Positions 22,035 through 34,498 of a stretch of 64,000 nucleotides of DNA are shown in pieces. Origin of the DNA: Nannochloris sp. 'desiccata' (lineage: Eukaryota > Chlorophyta > Trebouxiophyceae > Chlorellales > Chlorellaceae); contig JAGTXX020000006.1 in NCBI GenBank assembly GCA_019044685.2, positions 2,251,501-2,315,500 on the forward strand, in the 5' to 3' direction. The position numbers were made by a program, and so were the translations under genes. The notes beneath the pieces are model-generated. The model had not been told where the DNA came from. It searched no databases and worked only from the letters and a program-made list of their open reading frames with translations. How positions within the stretch are numbered: position 1 is the first letter of the stretch; each line of letters opens with the position of its first letter.

Positions 22035-22297
22035 TATACATGCATTCCCTTGCAATTTTTAAACCCACTTGATGATACGCAAATAGTATTCTTACGATCA
22101 ATTGCAAATTTCAACTTGATAAAAAAATTATTCCAACGTCCAAGGTTCCTGTTCTTGCGCCTTCGAATCAAAAATTTGATTCTTTTGCTGATCTGGCTCT
22201 GTTCAACAGCAGCTGTATTTGATTTTCTAACTTTTACCTAATTTTCTTCTGATCTATTCAATTACACCAAATAAAAACATCTTATTCATTTAAACCA

Positions 22298-23650
22298 CTA
22301 TAGCATCACCAATCCCACTTCATTTGCCTTCATCTCAGCTGTCCTCCAATTAAATAGGTAATACCTCAGCTTCCCGTCCCCAATGCCAAATTTGAGATCT
22401 TTCAATAACCCCTCATTCTCAAAGATATCAAGAGCATTAAACACATCGTGACCAGTAGACTGCGCTAATATTAACGCATCATTCAATAATTGCCTAGCAG
22501 AGGCGGTGACAGGGACGGTATAAAACATATATGCTGCTTTCAATGACTTATATTGTTCATTGCCGATAACGGTAGAAGGCAACGTGTAAAAAGAGACCAA
22601 GTCAGTAACTGCTTTTGTTTCTGGGTTTTCTACTACATACGCGGTAACGACATCTTCTCGAGGCACCAGCCAATGGTGGACTTCATCTTTATCGAAGCAA
22701 GGCGCTAATTTGTATTGGTCAAGGTACTTTTTCAGAATGCTGGTCACAGCAGGCACATCACGGGGTTCCATAGGGCGCAATCCAGGTGTGAGGGGTTTTT
22801 CTGGGAGCTTGTATAGTTTAATTGTTCGTGCCATGGTCATACGAGAGGCCAGACGGCTAAATCCAACAGCGATCAGTTTCTTTGGGTTCAAATTGCGGTG
22901 CCAATACTGGCCTTCAGTGACTGGTTTGGGAAGAACCACGCCTGCTGTGTATACAGCTTGCCAGATGTTTTGTAAATTGACACGACGGGTGATTTCTTTA
23001 ATCAACACGGGCGCCAGACGCTTTTGCCTGAGTTTTTTGTGCACACAGAGAAAATTAATTTCAACGACTTTTAAATCTTGATCTCGGACTCGGACAACTG
23101 CTGGAATAGCTGAAATGAAAGCTAGGAGTTTTCCAGTTCTAGAAGCTCGAACACCGCAATGCCACTCTTGTTTGTAGCCTGGGGGTTGTAATGCCCAGTG
23201 TAAAAATTGGGGTGAGTAATCGAATCGAAACATGTTCTCATCGTCTTCTACATAATGCAAACTTAATAATTCATAGATTTCTTTAAGCTGGACAGGGTCA
23301 TTAACGTCACATGTACTCCACTCAAAGGTAGGCGGGAGTGGTAATGGATCAGGGCGAACGTCAGCGACGGTTTTGGGCTGGTCAATAGGACCATCGGCAG
23401 CCTGCAACAACGAATGGAGGCGGGCGGCGGAAAATGAGCGGTGATGATCAGAGAAAAATGAGGATATAATAATTGAGCTGCACCTTTATTAAATCAAGAT
23501 ACTTACTTCTATTGTGTTGCTAGCTTCGTTGAATTGAGCTACTGGCTGTGTGCCCCAGAAGGCATAGCTCTGCTTAGGCTGATTTTCATCAGCAAGGAAG
23601 AGAGCACTCAAGGCATCTTTTATATCTTTTGAAGGCTGCTGCCCTGACAT
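22298..23650 (-). CDS. NMT1: Glycylpeptide N-myristoyltransferase
   Basis: Two exons, 23507-23650 and 22298-23401 (intron GTAAGT...TTGCAG, phase 0), 415 residues, the usual length. Exon 1 supplies SYAFWGTQPVAQFNE, the conserved myristoyl-CoA binding start. Exon 2 has FEWSTCDVNDP, ELLSLHYVEDDENMFRFDYS, EINFLCVHKKLRQKRLAPVLIKEITRRVN, YTAGVVLPKPV, YWHRNLNPKKL and DVFNALDIFEN. The catalytic C-terminal carboxylate is formed by ...EVGLVML. Transfers myristate from CoA to N-terminal glycine of proteins in the cytosol. All core motifs are intact. Confidence 0.95.
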
Positions 23651-23975
23651 CGAGATTGGTCGTTATTTAATCAAGGCCTAGATCTAAATGGAGCAGGTGT
23701 CAAGCTCTGAAAAAGGCTATCTGTCCAACACTTATATTTTGAAATTGTGAGACCAAATGGCCGATTTTTATGTGACTCTGCGCTAAATTTGGGAATCTTA
23801 ATTACAATTTACACTATTAAATTTTACTATGTCAATCAATTCTTCATTTAAGTCTCAAATCAAGGCAATCTGCTGCTGTGATCAGTCTCCATAGCGTCCA
23901 CGACAGCTGAACGTTCCAGAGCTATCTACTTTGCCTTTCTCCTCTATCTTTTTGCAACCACGCAGCCGATCTTCT

Positions 23976-25789
23976 TCACTGTTGCCTACATTTAGGAGGC
24001 GTCGCCATATTACTATTCTGGTGCTCTTTCCCTACTTTCCTCGGCAGCAACGCTTGCACCCACCGAAGTTGTTGCGCCTTAATATAAAACCCAACTCCTG
24101 GGACTAACGCATCGACATCCCTCAAACGGACAACCATGGTCTCATCATAGACACCCAATACATCAGAACCAGATCCGCCATCTAAGCGAGGCGCTTCATC
24201 TCGAATAACAACTCGGTGAGTAATAACCACTTCGCCTTCGTCCCCAGGAGGGGCATTCGCTCTCGTACTACCTCTATGCTTATGCTTCTGTTTATGGAAA
24301 TCAAAGGCAACATCACCTACGAGCTGTGCCATCATAATATGGAAATGTTGAGCTACAGTGTATCTTCCTTTGATTTTCTGTAATGCCGACTCGGGGGCCT
24401 CGGCGGGGCCAAAAGCTAAAATCGATTCTGGAGCGTAAAAGGCAGCAATACTATCCTCATCACTCCAATTAAATGCTAAATTATTGTAAAACTTAGAAAT
24501 GACGATAGATGCAGCGTCTTCTACCTTCTCTGTGCGGTTATACATGCATTTCATAAACGACCTCAAATCGACGGGAGGGGCGCCGGTAATGAAAGGATGT
24601 TGAAGAAGCTCTTCTGCTGTAGGTCTGCGCATAGGATCTTTCGCCATACATTTAGTGACAAAATCTCTAAATACTCCAGTCAACGTAATTTCATCCATCC
24701 CGCTCGAACTCTTATCTCCAGTAGAGTCTGCGTCATTCCTCTTTTCAGGCGGCAATGGACATTCTTCCTCTAATAACGCAATCATTAATTGCATGGTGCC
24801 GCCCGAAGCGTCGTACGGATACCTCCCAGTCGCACATTCGACCAACGCCAGCCCCAATGCCCAAATATCAGCTGGAAAGGCGTACGGTTGACCATTAATT
24901 CTCTCAGGCGACATGTAGGTGACCGTTCCCAGAAAAGTACAACATTGGGCAATTGTATTATCCACAAAGGCCGAGATACCAAAATCTGAGATCTTTGGCT
25001 CACCAGAGGTAGACATTAAGATATTTGCAGGTTTGATATCCCGATGGACAGTGTGATTTGCGTGTAAATATGCAAGGCCTTGTAATACACTTTTCGTCAT
25101 GGCCGCCAATATGGGTTCAGGAATGTGGCCGACTTTTTCCAAGACGTCTGCTAGAGAGCCGCCATCCATGTATTCTAAGGCGACTGCGATTTGGCCTTTA
25201 TCTGCAGAGTGGTAGGCTCCTTTGAACCGGATAAGACCTGGTGTATCGGGGGTGTTGCAGAGAGCTTTAATGTCATTCATCAGTTGGTGGCGCTTTTCTC
25301 TTTCCAAAATGCTGATCTTTTTAACTGCTACAAATTCAGCTTTTGCCGGCCAGAAGGCTTTTTGGACTAATCCACTGGCGCCTTGGCCTAATGTACGGGT
25401 GAATTGAACGTCTTTTTCTGCAATTTGGTAGGATTGGGATAAGCCAGCAGCTCCGGTGGCAAGGGGGGAAGTCATGGCGTTTCTAGTCATTCCAGTGTTG
25501 TTGAACTCATATTGTTGGAATGATTTGAATAGCTTGAGGGTACCAGAAGGGCCTATCTCAATCGAAGGTGCTATAATTTGCTGCAGTTCCAATGAAAAAG
25601 AGGGAGGGAAAATAGTTTAATCAGCAACAGGCATTGGTTGAACTGAAACAGTCATCACTGCTAAAAGGCTATGTATGAGGATGACCAAGGCTGTATCATG
25701 TTCTGAAAACTCACGTTCTCTTGATCATTGTAAGCATTAAGGCTGTGTATCACCGAAGTGTTCACTTGCAACGACAATTTAGGTGGCAT
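23976..25789 (-). CDS. MKK3: MAP kinase kinase of the MKK3 type with NTF2-like domain
   Basis: Two exons, 25715-25789 and 23976-25580 (intron GTGAGT...CTGCAG, phase 0), 559 residues. Exon 1 is MPPKLSLQVNTSVIHSLNAY. The kinase domain (residues ~75-345) shows LGQGASGLVQKAFW, VAVKKI, TVHRDIKPANILM, KISDFGISAFVD and GTVTYMSPERINGQPY. The activation loop has T-x5-T (TIAQCCT), the plant-style S/T-x5-S/T phosphosite. After it, FYNNLAFNWSDEDSIAAFYAPESIL to WVQALLPRK is an NTF2-like domain, the hallmark of plant group-B MKK3. Expected to phosphorylate MAP kinases in the cytosol; upstream and downstream partners are not in the window. Confidence 0.92.
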
Positions 25790-26270
25790 TTTCTTAGTTC
25801 GTTAAGTATCTTTCTCCAAATATGGCCAGTGTCGTGGCATTGATAAACTTCCTAGATATATTTAAGATTTTTTTAAAGTGCAATATGGGACAAAGCAAGC
25901 TATTGGTGTAAAAGCAATGATTTCTGGCCAAATGATTATATTATGCAGACCGGTGGGGCACACAGCTGTCTGAATGCTCCTCTCAAGCTTTATCCTAGTT
26001 TATTATAAATTCAGTTAACCGACCCCTAGTTTTTAAAAGCTTTATCTGTCGTTATAAACTTTTGCACGAAGAATTCTTTCTTCACTCCGAGTGAAGAAAG
26101 AGAAGCCAGGGAGGGCAGAAAAAATGTGGTTTTCAGGCGATAAGTTGGCTTCAGAGCGCACTTTGATTTATTGAGACATGTCTATCAATTGACTTATTTT
26201 CTAGAAGCGAGTGATGATACATTTTCACCGCCTGCTAATATTAATTTTGTGATCAAAATTAATTTTTTTC
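25790..26270. promoter_or_regulatory. Divergent promoter region, MKK3 and FG nucleoporin
   Basis: 481 bases between two divergent starts. Contains an imperfect inverted repeat at 26078-26101 (TTCTTTCTTCACTC / GAGTGAAGAAAGAG) that could form a hairpin with a short loop. A short frame from ATG 26124 stops after 16 codons and is not called. Confidence 0.4.
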
Positions 26271-27747
26271 ATGTCACGCTATCAGGTAAGCAGAACTCTT
26301 ACATGTCTCTTCTTCAACTGAATCATTCATTAGATTCTAATACGCGCTTGATAATTTTGCGTAGGGCCAGTGGGGTGGAGGTAATCGTGGCGGAGGAGGC
26401 TGGGGCGGCGGTGGCGGTGGCCGAGGAGGCTATTCAGGCGCCAGTGGTGGTGGGGGTCGTGGAGGTGGTCGCGGCGGTCAACAAAACGCCGCAGATTTCA
26501 AAGAGACCGTCAGAGTAGATCGCAGCGCAGCAGAACGTCCTAAATGGCAGTTAACATGTTACGGCCATGAGAGGGAAGGACCTAATGATATCTCAGGTGA
26601 TATCTCTCCAGAAGAGGTGCGATGGGCTAATATGATATCAGCACAGCGCGGTATGGCGATGGTACAACTTACAAATGAGTTAAAAGCCTCTGAAAAAGCA
26701 AAAGTAGAGCAATTTCAAACGTTGCAAAGAGTTCACCGTGCGCCGAGTAAAGGAGGACAGCCAATGCCCCCTCCCACAGCAACGATATCAAATTTAGAGT
26801 GGGTAGAAAGTGGCACATATCCAGGGTCAAGTGGAATAGGAACGGCTAGTGGCAGTGGTGGGGTTGGATCTTCACCATTTGGCCAGCAGCCTGCTGCAGC
26901 AACAAGCGTACCAGCGCAATTTGGTGGCGGAGCAGCAGCAGCAGCAACAGCATCGCCTTTTGGGCAGCCTGTTCCAGCTTTTGGTCAGCAGCCAGCACTA
27001 TCAGTCACACCAGGCGCGTCGCCCTTTGGCCAGCCAGCAGCTTTTGGAGGTGGAGGTAGTCTAGGTCAGCCAGCCCCTGCAATTGGTGGTGCTAGTGGTG
27101 GCGGTGGATTTGGAGGTGCCTTTGGAGCGGCAAGTAGCGGCAATGTTTTTGGCAGCAATAGTACTAGTGGAGGAGGCGCATTTGGGGCAACCAAGCCAGC
27201 GTTTGGACAGCAAGCAGCAGCACCTTCTAGCACACCATTCGGCGGTGGTGCGGGTGCCACAACAACTGGAGGCTTTGATGGTGCTTTCGGTGCAGGTGCA
27301 GTTCCTAGTAGTGGCACTGCCACTGGTGGGTTTGGATCAGCTTTCGGAGCTCCTTCTACGCTTGGTTCGTCTGCACCAGCATTCGGCCAGGCTGCTCCTG
27401 CTGCTGGTGCTGGTGCTGCTGCTAGTAGCCCATTCAGCAATGTACCATCCATGGTTGCAACAACAACAATAACGGCTCCATTTGGCAGTCAAGCTCAACC
27501 CACACAGCCCTTTGGAAGTACATTTGGTGGTAGCGTACCTTCTACCTCACCATTCGGTGCATTTGGAGGCGCAGGAGCGCAGCCACCAGCTATGGAAGTC
27601 CATCAGGCACACCAGGGTGGTGCAGCAGCCGCTGCGGCCGATGGAGCTCCTCCTATAGATCCTTCTGAGGCAGCAGCGTGGGAAGCGAGTGTGTTTGAAA
27701 AGGGAAAGATACCAGAGAATGCCCCACCACCTATATATTGTAGATAA
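26271..27747 (+). CDS. FG-repeat nucleoporin, Nup42/plant C3H16-like
   Basis: Two exons, 26271-26285 (only five codons, MSRYQ) and 26365-27747 (intron GTAAGC...GCGTAG, phase 0), 465 residues. The N-terminus is RGG/GGG-rich (GQWGGGNRGGGGWGGGG). A conserved block follows: RPKWQLTCYGHEREGPNDISGD then SPEEVRWANMISAQRG, typical of the plant zinc-finger CCCH protein 16 / Nup42 family. The rest is FG-rich with many PFG, AFG and GGFG units (FGQP, PFGGG, GAFGA), the permeability-barrier type, and the C-terminus WEASVFEKGKIPENAPPP matches the family's short C-terminal motif. No CCCH zinc finger is encoded; the Gly-rich start replaces it. Likely at the nuclear pore, in mRNA export. Confidence 0.78.
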
Positions 27748-27945
27748 GTGTCAAAATATTCTGTAAAATAAAATACATCAGTCGAAAGCACTGTGAGCAA
27801 GAAGTCTCGCGTCATCGTGTGCTGAAATTTCTTAGAAGCGACCACTTTTTCAAAATATCTTTGCGTGAGCTCATCCTCGCAGATAAACTGTGGTGTTCTA
27901 CCTTCTCCTTTCAACAATTGTTTAATAACGGAATTCTATAATACC

Positions 27946-29528
27946 ATGCAAGGCTACGGAGACCTACCCGGGCAGCCCTCCGGGTATAAGGATGTGATGG
28001 CAGAAATGGACCCTTTAGACGTAGACGGCCTGCTGAGTAAGTGTAATTGCCCTGCAAAAATATTCAGTCAATAAGTTTAAGTCAAGGAGGAAGTGGGCGG
28101 TTTATTTGGAGGTTAATGGGCTTTAAACACCTGACATAAACCCTAACTTTGATTTTTATTGCAGATTACTTCAGCCAGTCGACGACGCAACTGGACCTCG
28201 CCAATGCCGCGTTCATGAACGCACAAGTTCCATTTAGGGATGCACCGACGGGTCTCATGGATAACCCAGCCAACCTGTTTAGCTCGATTGTTTTTCCTGA
28301 ACCCCCTCTACTCGCTCCTACCAACCCTGTCTCTGAAGATAGCACCATGGAAGAGGGCGGTAAGAATGGCGAGGGTTCTGATAAGAAGCTGACGGCCATC
28401 CAGGAGAAGAATCGTCGCGCACAGAAGCGTTTCCGCGAACGCCAAAAGGCCAAGATGACAGACATGACCCAGCAACTTGACGAAATGACAGCTGATTTGT
28501 CCAAATTACGGACTGAAAATAGCGCCTTGAAGAATAGGAACAGTATCTTGGAAAAAGTACTCGCTCTCCGTGACGAACACATTCGTGTTCTTCAAGATGA
28601 GCAGCATGTCTTCGACTTGGGAAGCCACTACCTTCAACAGCAGGCTATTGGTGCTGCCTCCCAGCAAAAGATGCTTACCGACGGAGGTGCTTCTGTCCAA
28701 GCTGTCACAAACTCCACAAATCTTGCCTTGGCTCTCACAGATATCAATGCTGTCAAGACAATGCCGGCTGAGGCGGTAATCAACCACTGGAAGGAGCTTG
28801 TTCGCGAGCTTGGAAATCTATTGGTCGAGGTAGAAGGTTCACCAAACATCGAAGACCCTCGTCACAAGGCTGCTATGGACTCTTTATGCCGTGTTCTTGA
28901 TAATGCAGGAGAAGTTTGCATGCTCACTGGTGTTTTACATCCCACAAACATGCAGCGTTTGATTGCTGCTACCTTGGATGACGGTCGCAGCGGTGCAAAA
29001 GCTGACGATAAATCTCGCTGGGCAAGTGTTACACGCGCTCTGCAGCTTAACGACGACCAGAAACGTCAAATGGTGGCTTTACGTCACATTTTCGTCCGCA
29101 GAATGGCCAAAGTGATGGAAGACCGTCGTCGCATCCTAAGTAAACTTCAAGCTGTTGCTATTCCTGACCGTATGGTAGCCTTACAAAGCGTTATCACTGA
29201 AACTCTCAAAGTAAATGAAGCTACTGTCGCTTTGAAAGCTAATTTACAAGAAGAGCATCTCTGTGGTATGGAATTCATCGGGACGGTCTTCAAGACAATC
29301 TTCTTACCAGTTCAAAAAGCACGTGCAATTGTGCAATCGTATCCCTTCTACCCTGATGTCTTTGAAATTGCCAGTGCTGTCGCTGCGGAGAGAGGGGAAC
29401 TGAATCAACCTTTGGCGCTTGAAGGGGCCTTTGGAAGTGGGCCCACGACTCTTCCTGGTGGTCTTGGCCTTGAAGACATACCTGGGGTAGGGTCCTTATT
29501 GGAGATGCCTACTGCATTTAGACCTTAG
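27946..29528 (+). CDS. bZIP transcription factor
   Basis: Two exons, 27946-28036 and 28165-29528 (intron GTAAGT...TTGCAG, phase 1), 484 residues. The basic region EKNRRAQKRFRERQKAKM (N-x7-R core) runs into a leucine zipper with heptads QLDEMTADLSKLRTENSALKNRNSILEKVL at residues ~110-155. A ~300-residue helical C-terminal region follows (NHWKELVRELGNLLVEVEGS, RRMAKVMEDRRRILSKLQ), a pattern seen in algal bZIP proteins; I do not assign it to a named domain. Should bind ACGT-type DNA elements as a dimer in the nucleus; targets unknown. Confidence 0.88.
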
Positions 29529-30280
29529 ATTAACCCTTTCCTCTACTTTCCCCTTTATTAAAATAATCATTATTATTATAATATTAAAGAATAAAAGCAG
29601 AGTAACAAATGCAAATTTCATGGGGAAAGACGACGGTTTTGTTGTTTCTTTTTTTTTATATACTTTCTTTTCTCGCTGAATATTCCTTTCTACAGTTGAT
29701 AAACAACTTTCTTTTTCATGAATCTTTCTGATCATCTAAGAACAATTGCTCTCGCCTGGTACCTCCCTTCTCATTTTTGTTCTGAGTTCGTATTCTTTTC
29801 CGAGGTGACCGACACTCGCTGATTACTACTTTTCTCAAAGTCTTTCAAGCGCCCATCTGCTTTCCCTCACAAATCTTTATGTGTGTTGTCTTTTTTGTTC
29901 AAATCCTTCTTGGGTAGATTTTTTGACCCTCTCCCTTTTCTGTATTCCCTTTACCCCGCCCGTACGTTTATTGTGGCGTTACTTCCCTTTTTGTTTCTCT
30001 TTTGAGGGTCCGTTGTTTTATCTAGAAAGACAAGTGCATCATCTAATAAAGCACGATTATAATATTAGCGTCAATAGCGGCTTTCTTTTTCTTTGTTTAC
30101 GTTGGAACATTGTTGCGATTGATTGACTCCAAGGCTTCCTTTCATTTGAATGTAAATCCTTTATAACAATTAGACAGAGGGATTGGAGATGTGTGGCTTC
30201 AAGCAAGTTGCGCAGAGCGGTGAAAAGACAGCAGCATCATAAAAGCTAGATATAAATCTGTCTTCAAAGCCTTTCGCGGC
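29529..30280. other. Intergenic, no gene supported
   Basis: Tandem junction between the bZIP 3' flank and the LYR gene promoter. T-rich; the plus-strand frame at 29881-30126 is Phe/Cys-rich AT noise. No RNA gene recognised. Confidence 0.5.
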
Positions 30281-31115
30281 ATGAATTCAAAAATTTGTCA
30301 ATTTTATAAAGGGTATCGAATGTCTCTAGGGAAGCTACGGCACGTTTTCGCCCCAAGGATGCGCGGCATTCTCGGTGCTAGATTCGAGTCATCAATTAAA
30401 TTTGACGCTTCACAAGATGATGTAGCAGAGATTATAGACCGTACCTTGGTAAGATGGCAGTCTAGATTTCAGATATCTGTAATTTGTCGCAGATGTAGCT
30501 TGTAGTATTTCTCGATCAGCTGATCACTTCTCTAATTACGACCCTGCTTTATTTTATCATAAACCACAACTTTTGTAGGATAAAAGGCCCCAGAAGAAGG
30601 TAGACGACTCACACCCACAGGTGCTTACAACAAGAAGGGAAGCATTATCCCTTTATAGAGAAATAATGAGAATTACAGCGCTATTTGATTGGCCCAACGA
30701 GACTGGGCGGCTATGGTAAGAAGTCAGGCTAGTTATTTTTTCCCTTTTTTCTTGCGCATCCTTGAATTCTAGTGCTTATTACTAAAATGGATTGTTTTGC
30801 AGGCGTGATGTGCTACGAGAAAGTGCACGGAAAGAATTTGAAGCTTCTAGATTTGAAAGAGATCCTGAAACAGTGAGTAATGCAGGCTATGTGAACAACT
30901 TATTTTTGCCGCTTTTTGTTTCCCCTTTGATTACATATTAGCTGTATTGAGCTTTCTAATTGAACTTTTGTATCTGTAATTTCCCACAGGTAACAAGAAT
31001 GCTGGTTGTAGGTAGAGATGCAGTCCATCAAGTCGCTGAAAGATTCGTTAAAAAACGAGAAGATGTCATCAAAAAAACGGCTCCACAGCCTGGTTCCTCT
31101 CGCCCGCTCTTTTAA
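30281..31115 (+). CDS. LYR-motif (complex I LYR) mitochondrial protein
   Basis: Four exons: 30281-30448, 30579-30715, 30803-30872, 30990-31115; all borders GT-AG and phases agree; 166 residues. A second in-frame ATG (30320) may be the true start. The N-terminus is basic with MRGILGARF, suiting mitochondrial import. The LYR core is REALSLYREIMRITALFDWPNETGRLWRDVLRESARKEFEASRFERDPETVTRML, with Leu-Tyr-Arg and a downstream conserved Phe. LYR proteins bind acyl-ACP and the Fe-S co-chaperone and assist assembly of respiratory complexes; which complex is not evident. This is the most intron-rich gene of the window. Confidence 0.83.
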
Positions 31116-31273
31116 AAAATTTCCCTTTAATTCACTTCCTTGACTGATCAACTCTTTTTACACCTACAACACTTTCAGTAATAACTTGAAGTAGTACTTA
31201 CTTATTTTGTGACAACTAAAAGAACAACTTCCCTATTCTAAGTAGAATAGTAAACCAAGGAGGCATCCCCTAT

Positions 31274-32431
31274 CTAGAAATCATCGGTACTGGAGTATTC
31301 CCATGCACCAAGGATATCTTCCCTTAATTCTTGAAGCACCCTTACCAACTGATCAGAATCCAGACCTAAAGAATACCCAGCAATCAGCAGAGTACTACTA
31401 GAAGGATCTACCGCATCAAGATACGGAGTAGAAGGAGGAGGGGCGCTTTGTGCACGGTGCAGCCAAAGGTCAACAGCTTGCAACAATTGTAATGGTGTTG
31501 TGTACAACTCCTCTTGTTCGTTTTCTTCTTCTTCTTCTTGATTTTCGTATACTTCGTCTCTAGGCGGGGTGAATGCTTCAGGTAACATAGCAGAACGGTC
31601 TTCTCTGTTATCGATTTGTAATAAAACCTCCAAAATTCGACCAGCAGCATCTGCGGCAAGTGGATTTGATGTTTCTCGAGGCGGCACAATTGTCATTTCC
31701 TTTCTCCCTATTATTTCGGTCAAAGCTTGGGCGCGTTGCGTACCCATAGTAGCTTCTAATGCTGAAGCTTGTTGTTCAAGCAATTCCATGCCTTCTAGGC
31801 TTAATCCCAGAGCGGCATTGTGCCGAACAGCTTCTGCAAGCGCAGGACTTGAGCTGGCACCTGCTGCCACCATGCTCCCTGTCGCTTTTATAGCTACTTT
31901 GTTGGTTTGTGTAGCTGCTAAAGCGAGGTCTTTAGAAAGATGCTTCGCTGAAACAGGGGTAAGCCCTTCTCTAAGAGCCATTAGACGGCTTCCCAAGTCC
32001 CAAAGACGTTCTTGTTCAAGTCCTGCAGGTGCTGCCGCTTCTTCTTCGGCAACCCAGCTGAGAAAACTAATTGTGAGCTGTTCGCGGTTTTGAGCTACCC
32101 AAGATTCTAAATCATCCTCACTAATAGAACCTAGAGTACTTAAGAGTTCCTGGAAAGTAGTTTAAAGGGGTTCTACTCAGAAAAGTAGAGACTGTGACGA
32201 AAGTAAAGTACAAAGGCAGCGAGAAAAGTTGAGATGATTGATTGTCCAACTTCTGGCATAGATACACACCTTGTATTCATTATAGGAAGCATACATAACT
32301 ACTGAAGGTCTCGTATGTCCTTGTGTTGGTGCCGAAACGCGAGTTTTGTAATGAAGGACTGGAACATGCAATCTAATCCATCCTCTCAATGAAGGCAGGT
32401 GACTTAATTGGCGCTGTGGCAGCATTTTCAT
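31274..32431 (-). CDS. Conserved algal protein, probably plastid-targeted
   Basis: Two exons, 32270-32431 and 31274-32149 (intron GTGTGT...TTCCAG, phase 0), 345 residues. Exon 1 is a Ser/Arg/His-rich presequence (MKMLPQRQLSHLPSLRG). Exon 2 begins with ELLSTLGSISEDDLESWVAQ and continues QLTISFLSWVAEEE and ERLWDLGSRLMALREGLTP, an amphipathic all-helical fold reminiscent of plastid proteins of unknown function in algae. A Glu-rich run (NQEEEEENEQEE) lies in the C-terminal third. No catalytic motif seen and no function assigned. Confidence 0.65.
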
Positions 32432-32649
32432 GGTTTTGTATATGTCAAACTTGCCAATTCGTTTTTAGAGTATGCTGAATTGCTCTTAATTGATCAGTTT
32501 AAATCGAATTTTCTTCTGCCCACACAAAAAATTACGTCAACGAAGATATTTCCTCCTTGTTCGCGCTTTTCTGCCATTAATTTTTAAATAAATACATCTC
32601 TTGTGATATCTCAAGCTAGGGTTTTCGCGAGAAGTGCCCTTTTGCAGCA

Positions 32650-33607
32650 ATGCAAGCCTTAATTCGACGATGTAGTCAACTGGGCTCTCAACTTCCGGCA
32701 CTCTCCAGAGCAGCAGCCAGTGCTGCTACTAGCGCTTCTAGCGCTAACAAACCTGTTGTAGAAAAGGAGTTTCTGGTTTATCGTTGGGACCCTGAGCGGG
32801 AGGGCCAGCCTCAATATCAAAGCTACAAAATCGATCTCAATACGTAAGTTTCTCAGATAACAAGGGTTGGAGGACGTAACCAGCCATATGCAATGATCAC
32901 AATGACGTATCCGAGGCTATGATTAACCCTACTTGACTTGGATCTCTCAACATTTTTTCTTTATCATTTTCTTCAGGTGTGGGCCAATGATGCTCGACGT
33001 CCTTTTAAAAATCAAGGACGAGCAGGATTCTACTTTAACCCTACGTCGATCATGCCGTGAGGGCATTTGTGGTTCATGTGCTATGAATATTGATGGCACG
33101 AATGGTCTTGCTTGCCTTACTCGCGTTGATCGTGATGCCGCCAAGGCCACTCGAGTTGCCCCTTTACCCCATATGTTTGTTGTCAAGGATTTGGTGGTTG
33201 ATATGTCCAATTTTTACGCACAGTATAAGTCTATTAAGCCATTCTTACAAAAAACCCTCCCTTCTGGAGGCGAAGAATACCTTCAAACGAAAGAAGATAG
33301 AGCCAAGCTTGATGGTCTCTACGAGTGCATTTTATGTGCATGTTGTTCTACCTCCTGCCCTTCCTATTGGTGGGCTTCTGATAAATACCTGGGTCCTGCA
33401 GTGTTGCTAAATGCATACCGCTGGATTATTGATAGCCGTGATGATTTTACGGAGGAAAGATTGAGGTCATTGGATGATCAATATAAACTCTACCGCTGTC
33501 ACACCATTATGAATTGTACCAGTGTGTGTCCTAAAGGATTAAATCCTGGTAAAGCCATTGCCAAGATTAAACAGCGCGTTGAAGAGTTACCAGCAGCGAT
33601 GGCTTAA
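32650..33607 (+). CDS. SDH2: Succinate dehydrogenase iron-sulfur subunit
   Basis: Two exons, 32650-32843 and 32977-33607 (intron GTAAGT...CTTCAG, phase 2), 274 residues. Mitochondrial presequence [20 protein letters not shown], then the [2Fe-2S] ferredoxin domain ([18 protein letters not shown] ... CL) and the C-terminal domain with [16 protein letters not shown] and [21 protein letters not shown], which ligate the [4Fe-4S] and [3Fe-4S] clusters. Complex II of the respiratory chain, inner mitochondrial membrane. The splice restores [21 protein letters not shown] exactly. Confidence 0.97.
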
Positions 33608-34111
33608 TCCACAAAATGAAATTTGTATAGCTCTTTTCTAGAGTGGTTTATAAAAATTATAGAATAAATAGCGACTTTCGTTTTATTTTTTCGCTTATCA
33701 TACAGAATGAGCTTCTCTAGGAGAAAACACTTACTGAAGATTGACGCAGCAAGCTGCGTGGGTTTGTAATATATTCTTTATTCGACTGAATCTCTAATCC
33801 AAAACTCGCGCTAGCATAGAGGAGATAGTGGGCAAAATAGAAAAATGGGATGCAGACAGCAGGTATAGTGTTTTACGTACCTACAGAGGGGCTTGGGAAG
33901 AGGTGAGGACTGATTCCAGGTTAGTTAGCACGAGTTTTGATTAGTAGACCATCGTAGGAGGAACTCGGCTGTGTATAGGTGCTGCAGGGTTGTCGTCGAA
34001 GGTGCTATTGGGTGTTTCGTTTTATTTTTTACAAATATATATCGACAATCAACTAGTGTAAAGCCTTTTGTACAGGGAAAAGAAGAAGCAAAAATAGCAA
34101 ATGTGCCATGT
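33608..34111. other. Convergent intergenic, no gene supported
   Basis: 3' flanks of SDH2 and the complex I subunit. AT-rich; no coding frame recognised. Confidence 0.5.
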
Positions 34112-34498
34112 CTATACAGATTCAGCACGTTCTGCTGCTTGTCTATCTGCCCAGCGCACAAGGCTGCTATCTGGTCTGGCAGGGAGACCCAACGCCAAGA
34201 TGGCGGTGGCCGCTCCAAAAGTAAAATACCTGAAAGAGTGAAAAAAAGAGCAGTGTTCAGAATAGGGTATAAGATGATCAATATAAGGTCTCAAAATGTG
34301 TGTTGAGATGCATTTTGCTTACCAAGGTGCCTCCCAAGACTCCCATTTGCGTTTTTGCCCTGCTGGGAGAGGTGATTCACTAAAGAGCAGACCTTGTGGA
34401 TCGTTCTTTCCTTCTGCCCAGAAGCTCGACTTTTCACCTCCTCCACGGATCTTCATATTGCGCATCCTGCCTAGATGCAGCTTTCGAAGAAGAGACAT
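34112..34498 (-). CDS. NDUFB11: Complex I ESSS/NDUFB11-type subunit
   Basis: Two exons, 34323-34498 and 34112-34229 (intron GTAAGC...TTTCAG, phase 2), 97 residues; too short per exon to be obvious unspliced. Basic N-terminus, then LLFSESPLPAGQKRKWESWE, the splice junction at APW|YFTFGAATAILALGL (membrane helix) and the tail PDSSLVRWADRQAAERAE. This order, P.P.GQ.RKWE.WE, one helix, (K/R)PD.S...WA...A, is that of plant/algal complex I subunit ESSS. Membrane arm of NADH dehydrogenase, mitochondrion. Confidence 0.8.

Noticed and set aside
27066..27472. Opposite-strand and shifted frames in the nucleoporin
   Set aside because: Simple-repeat shadows of FG/GGG coding sequence.
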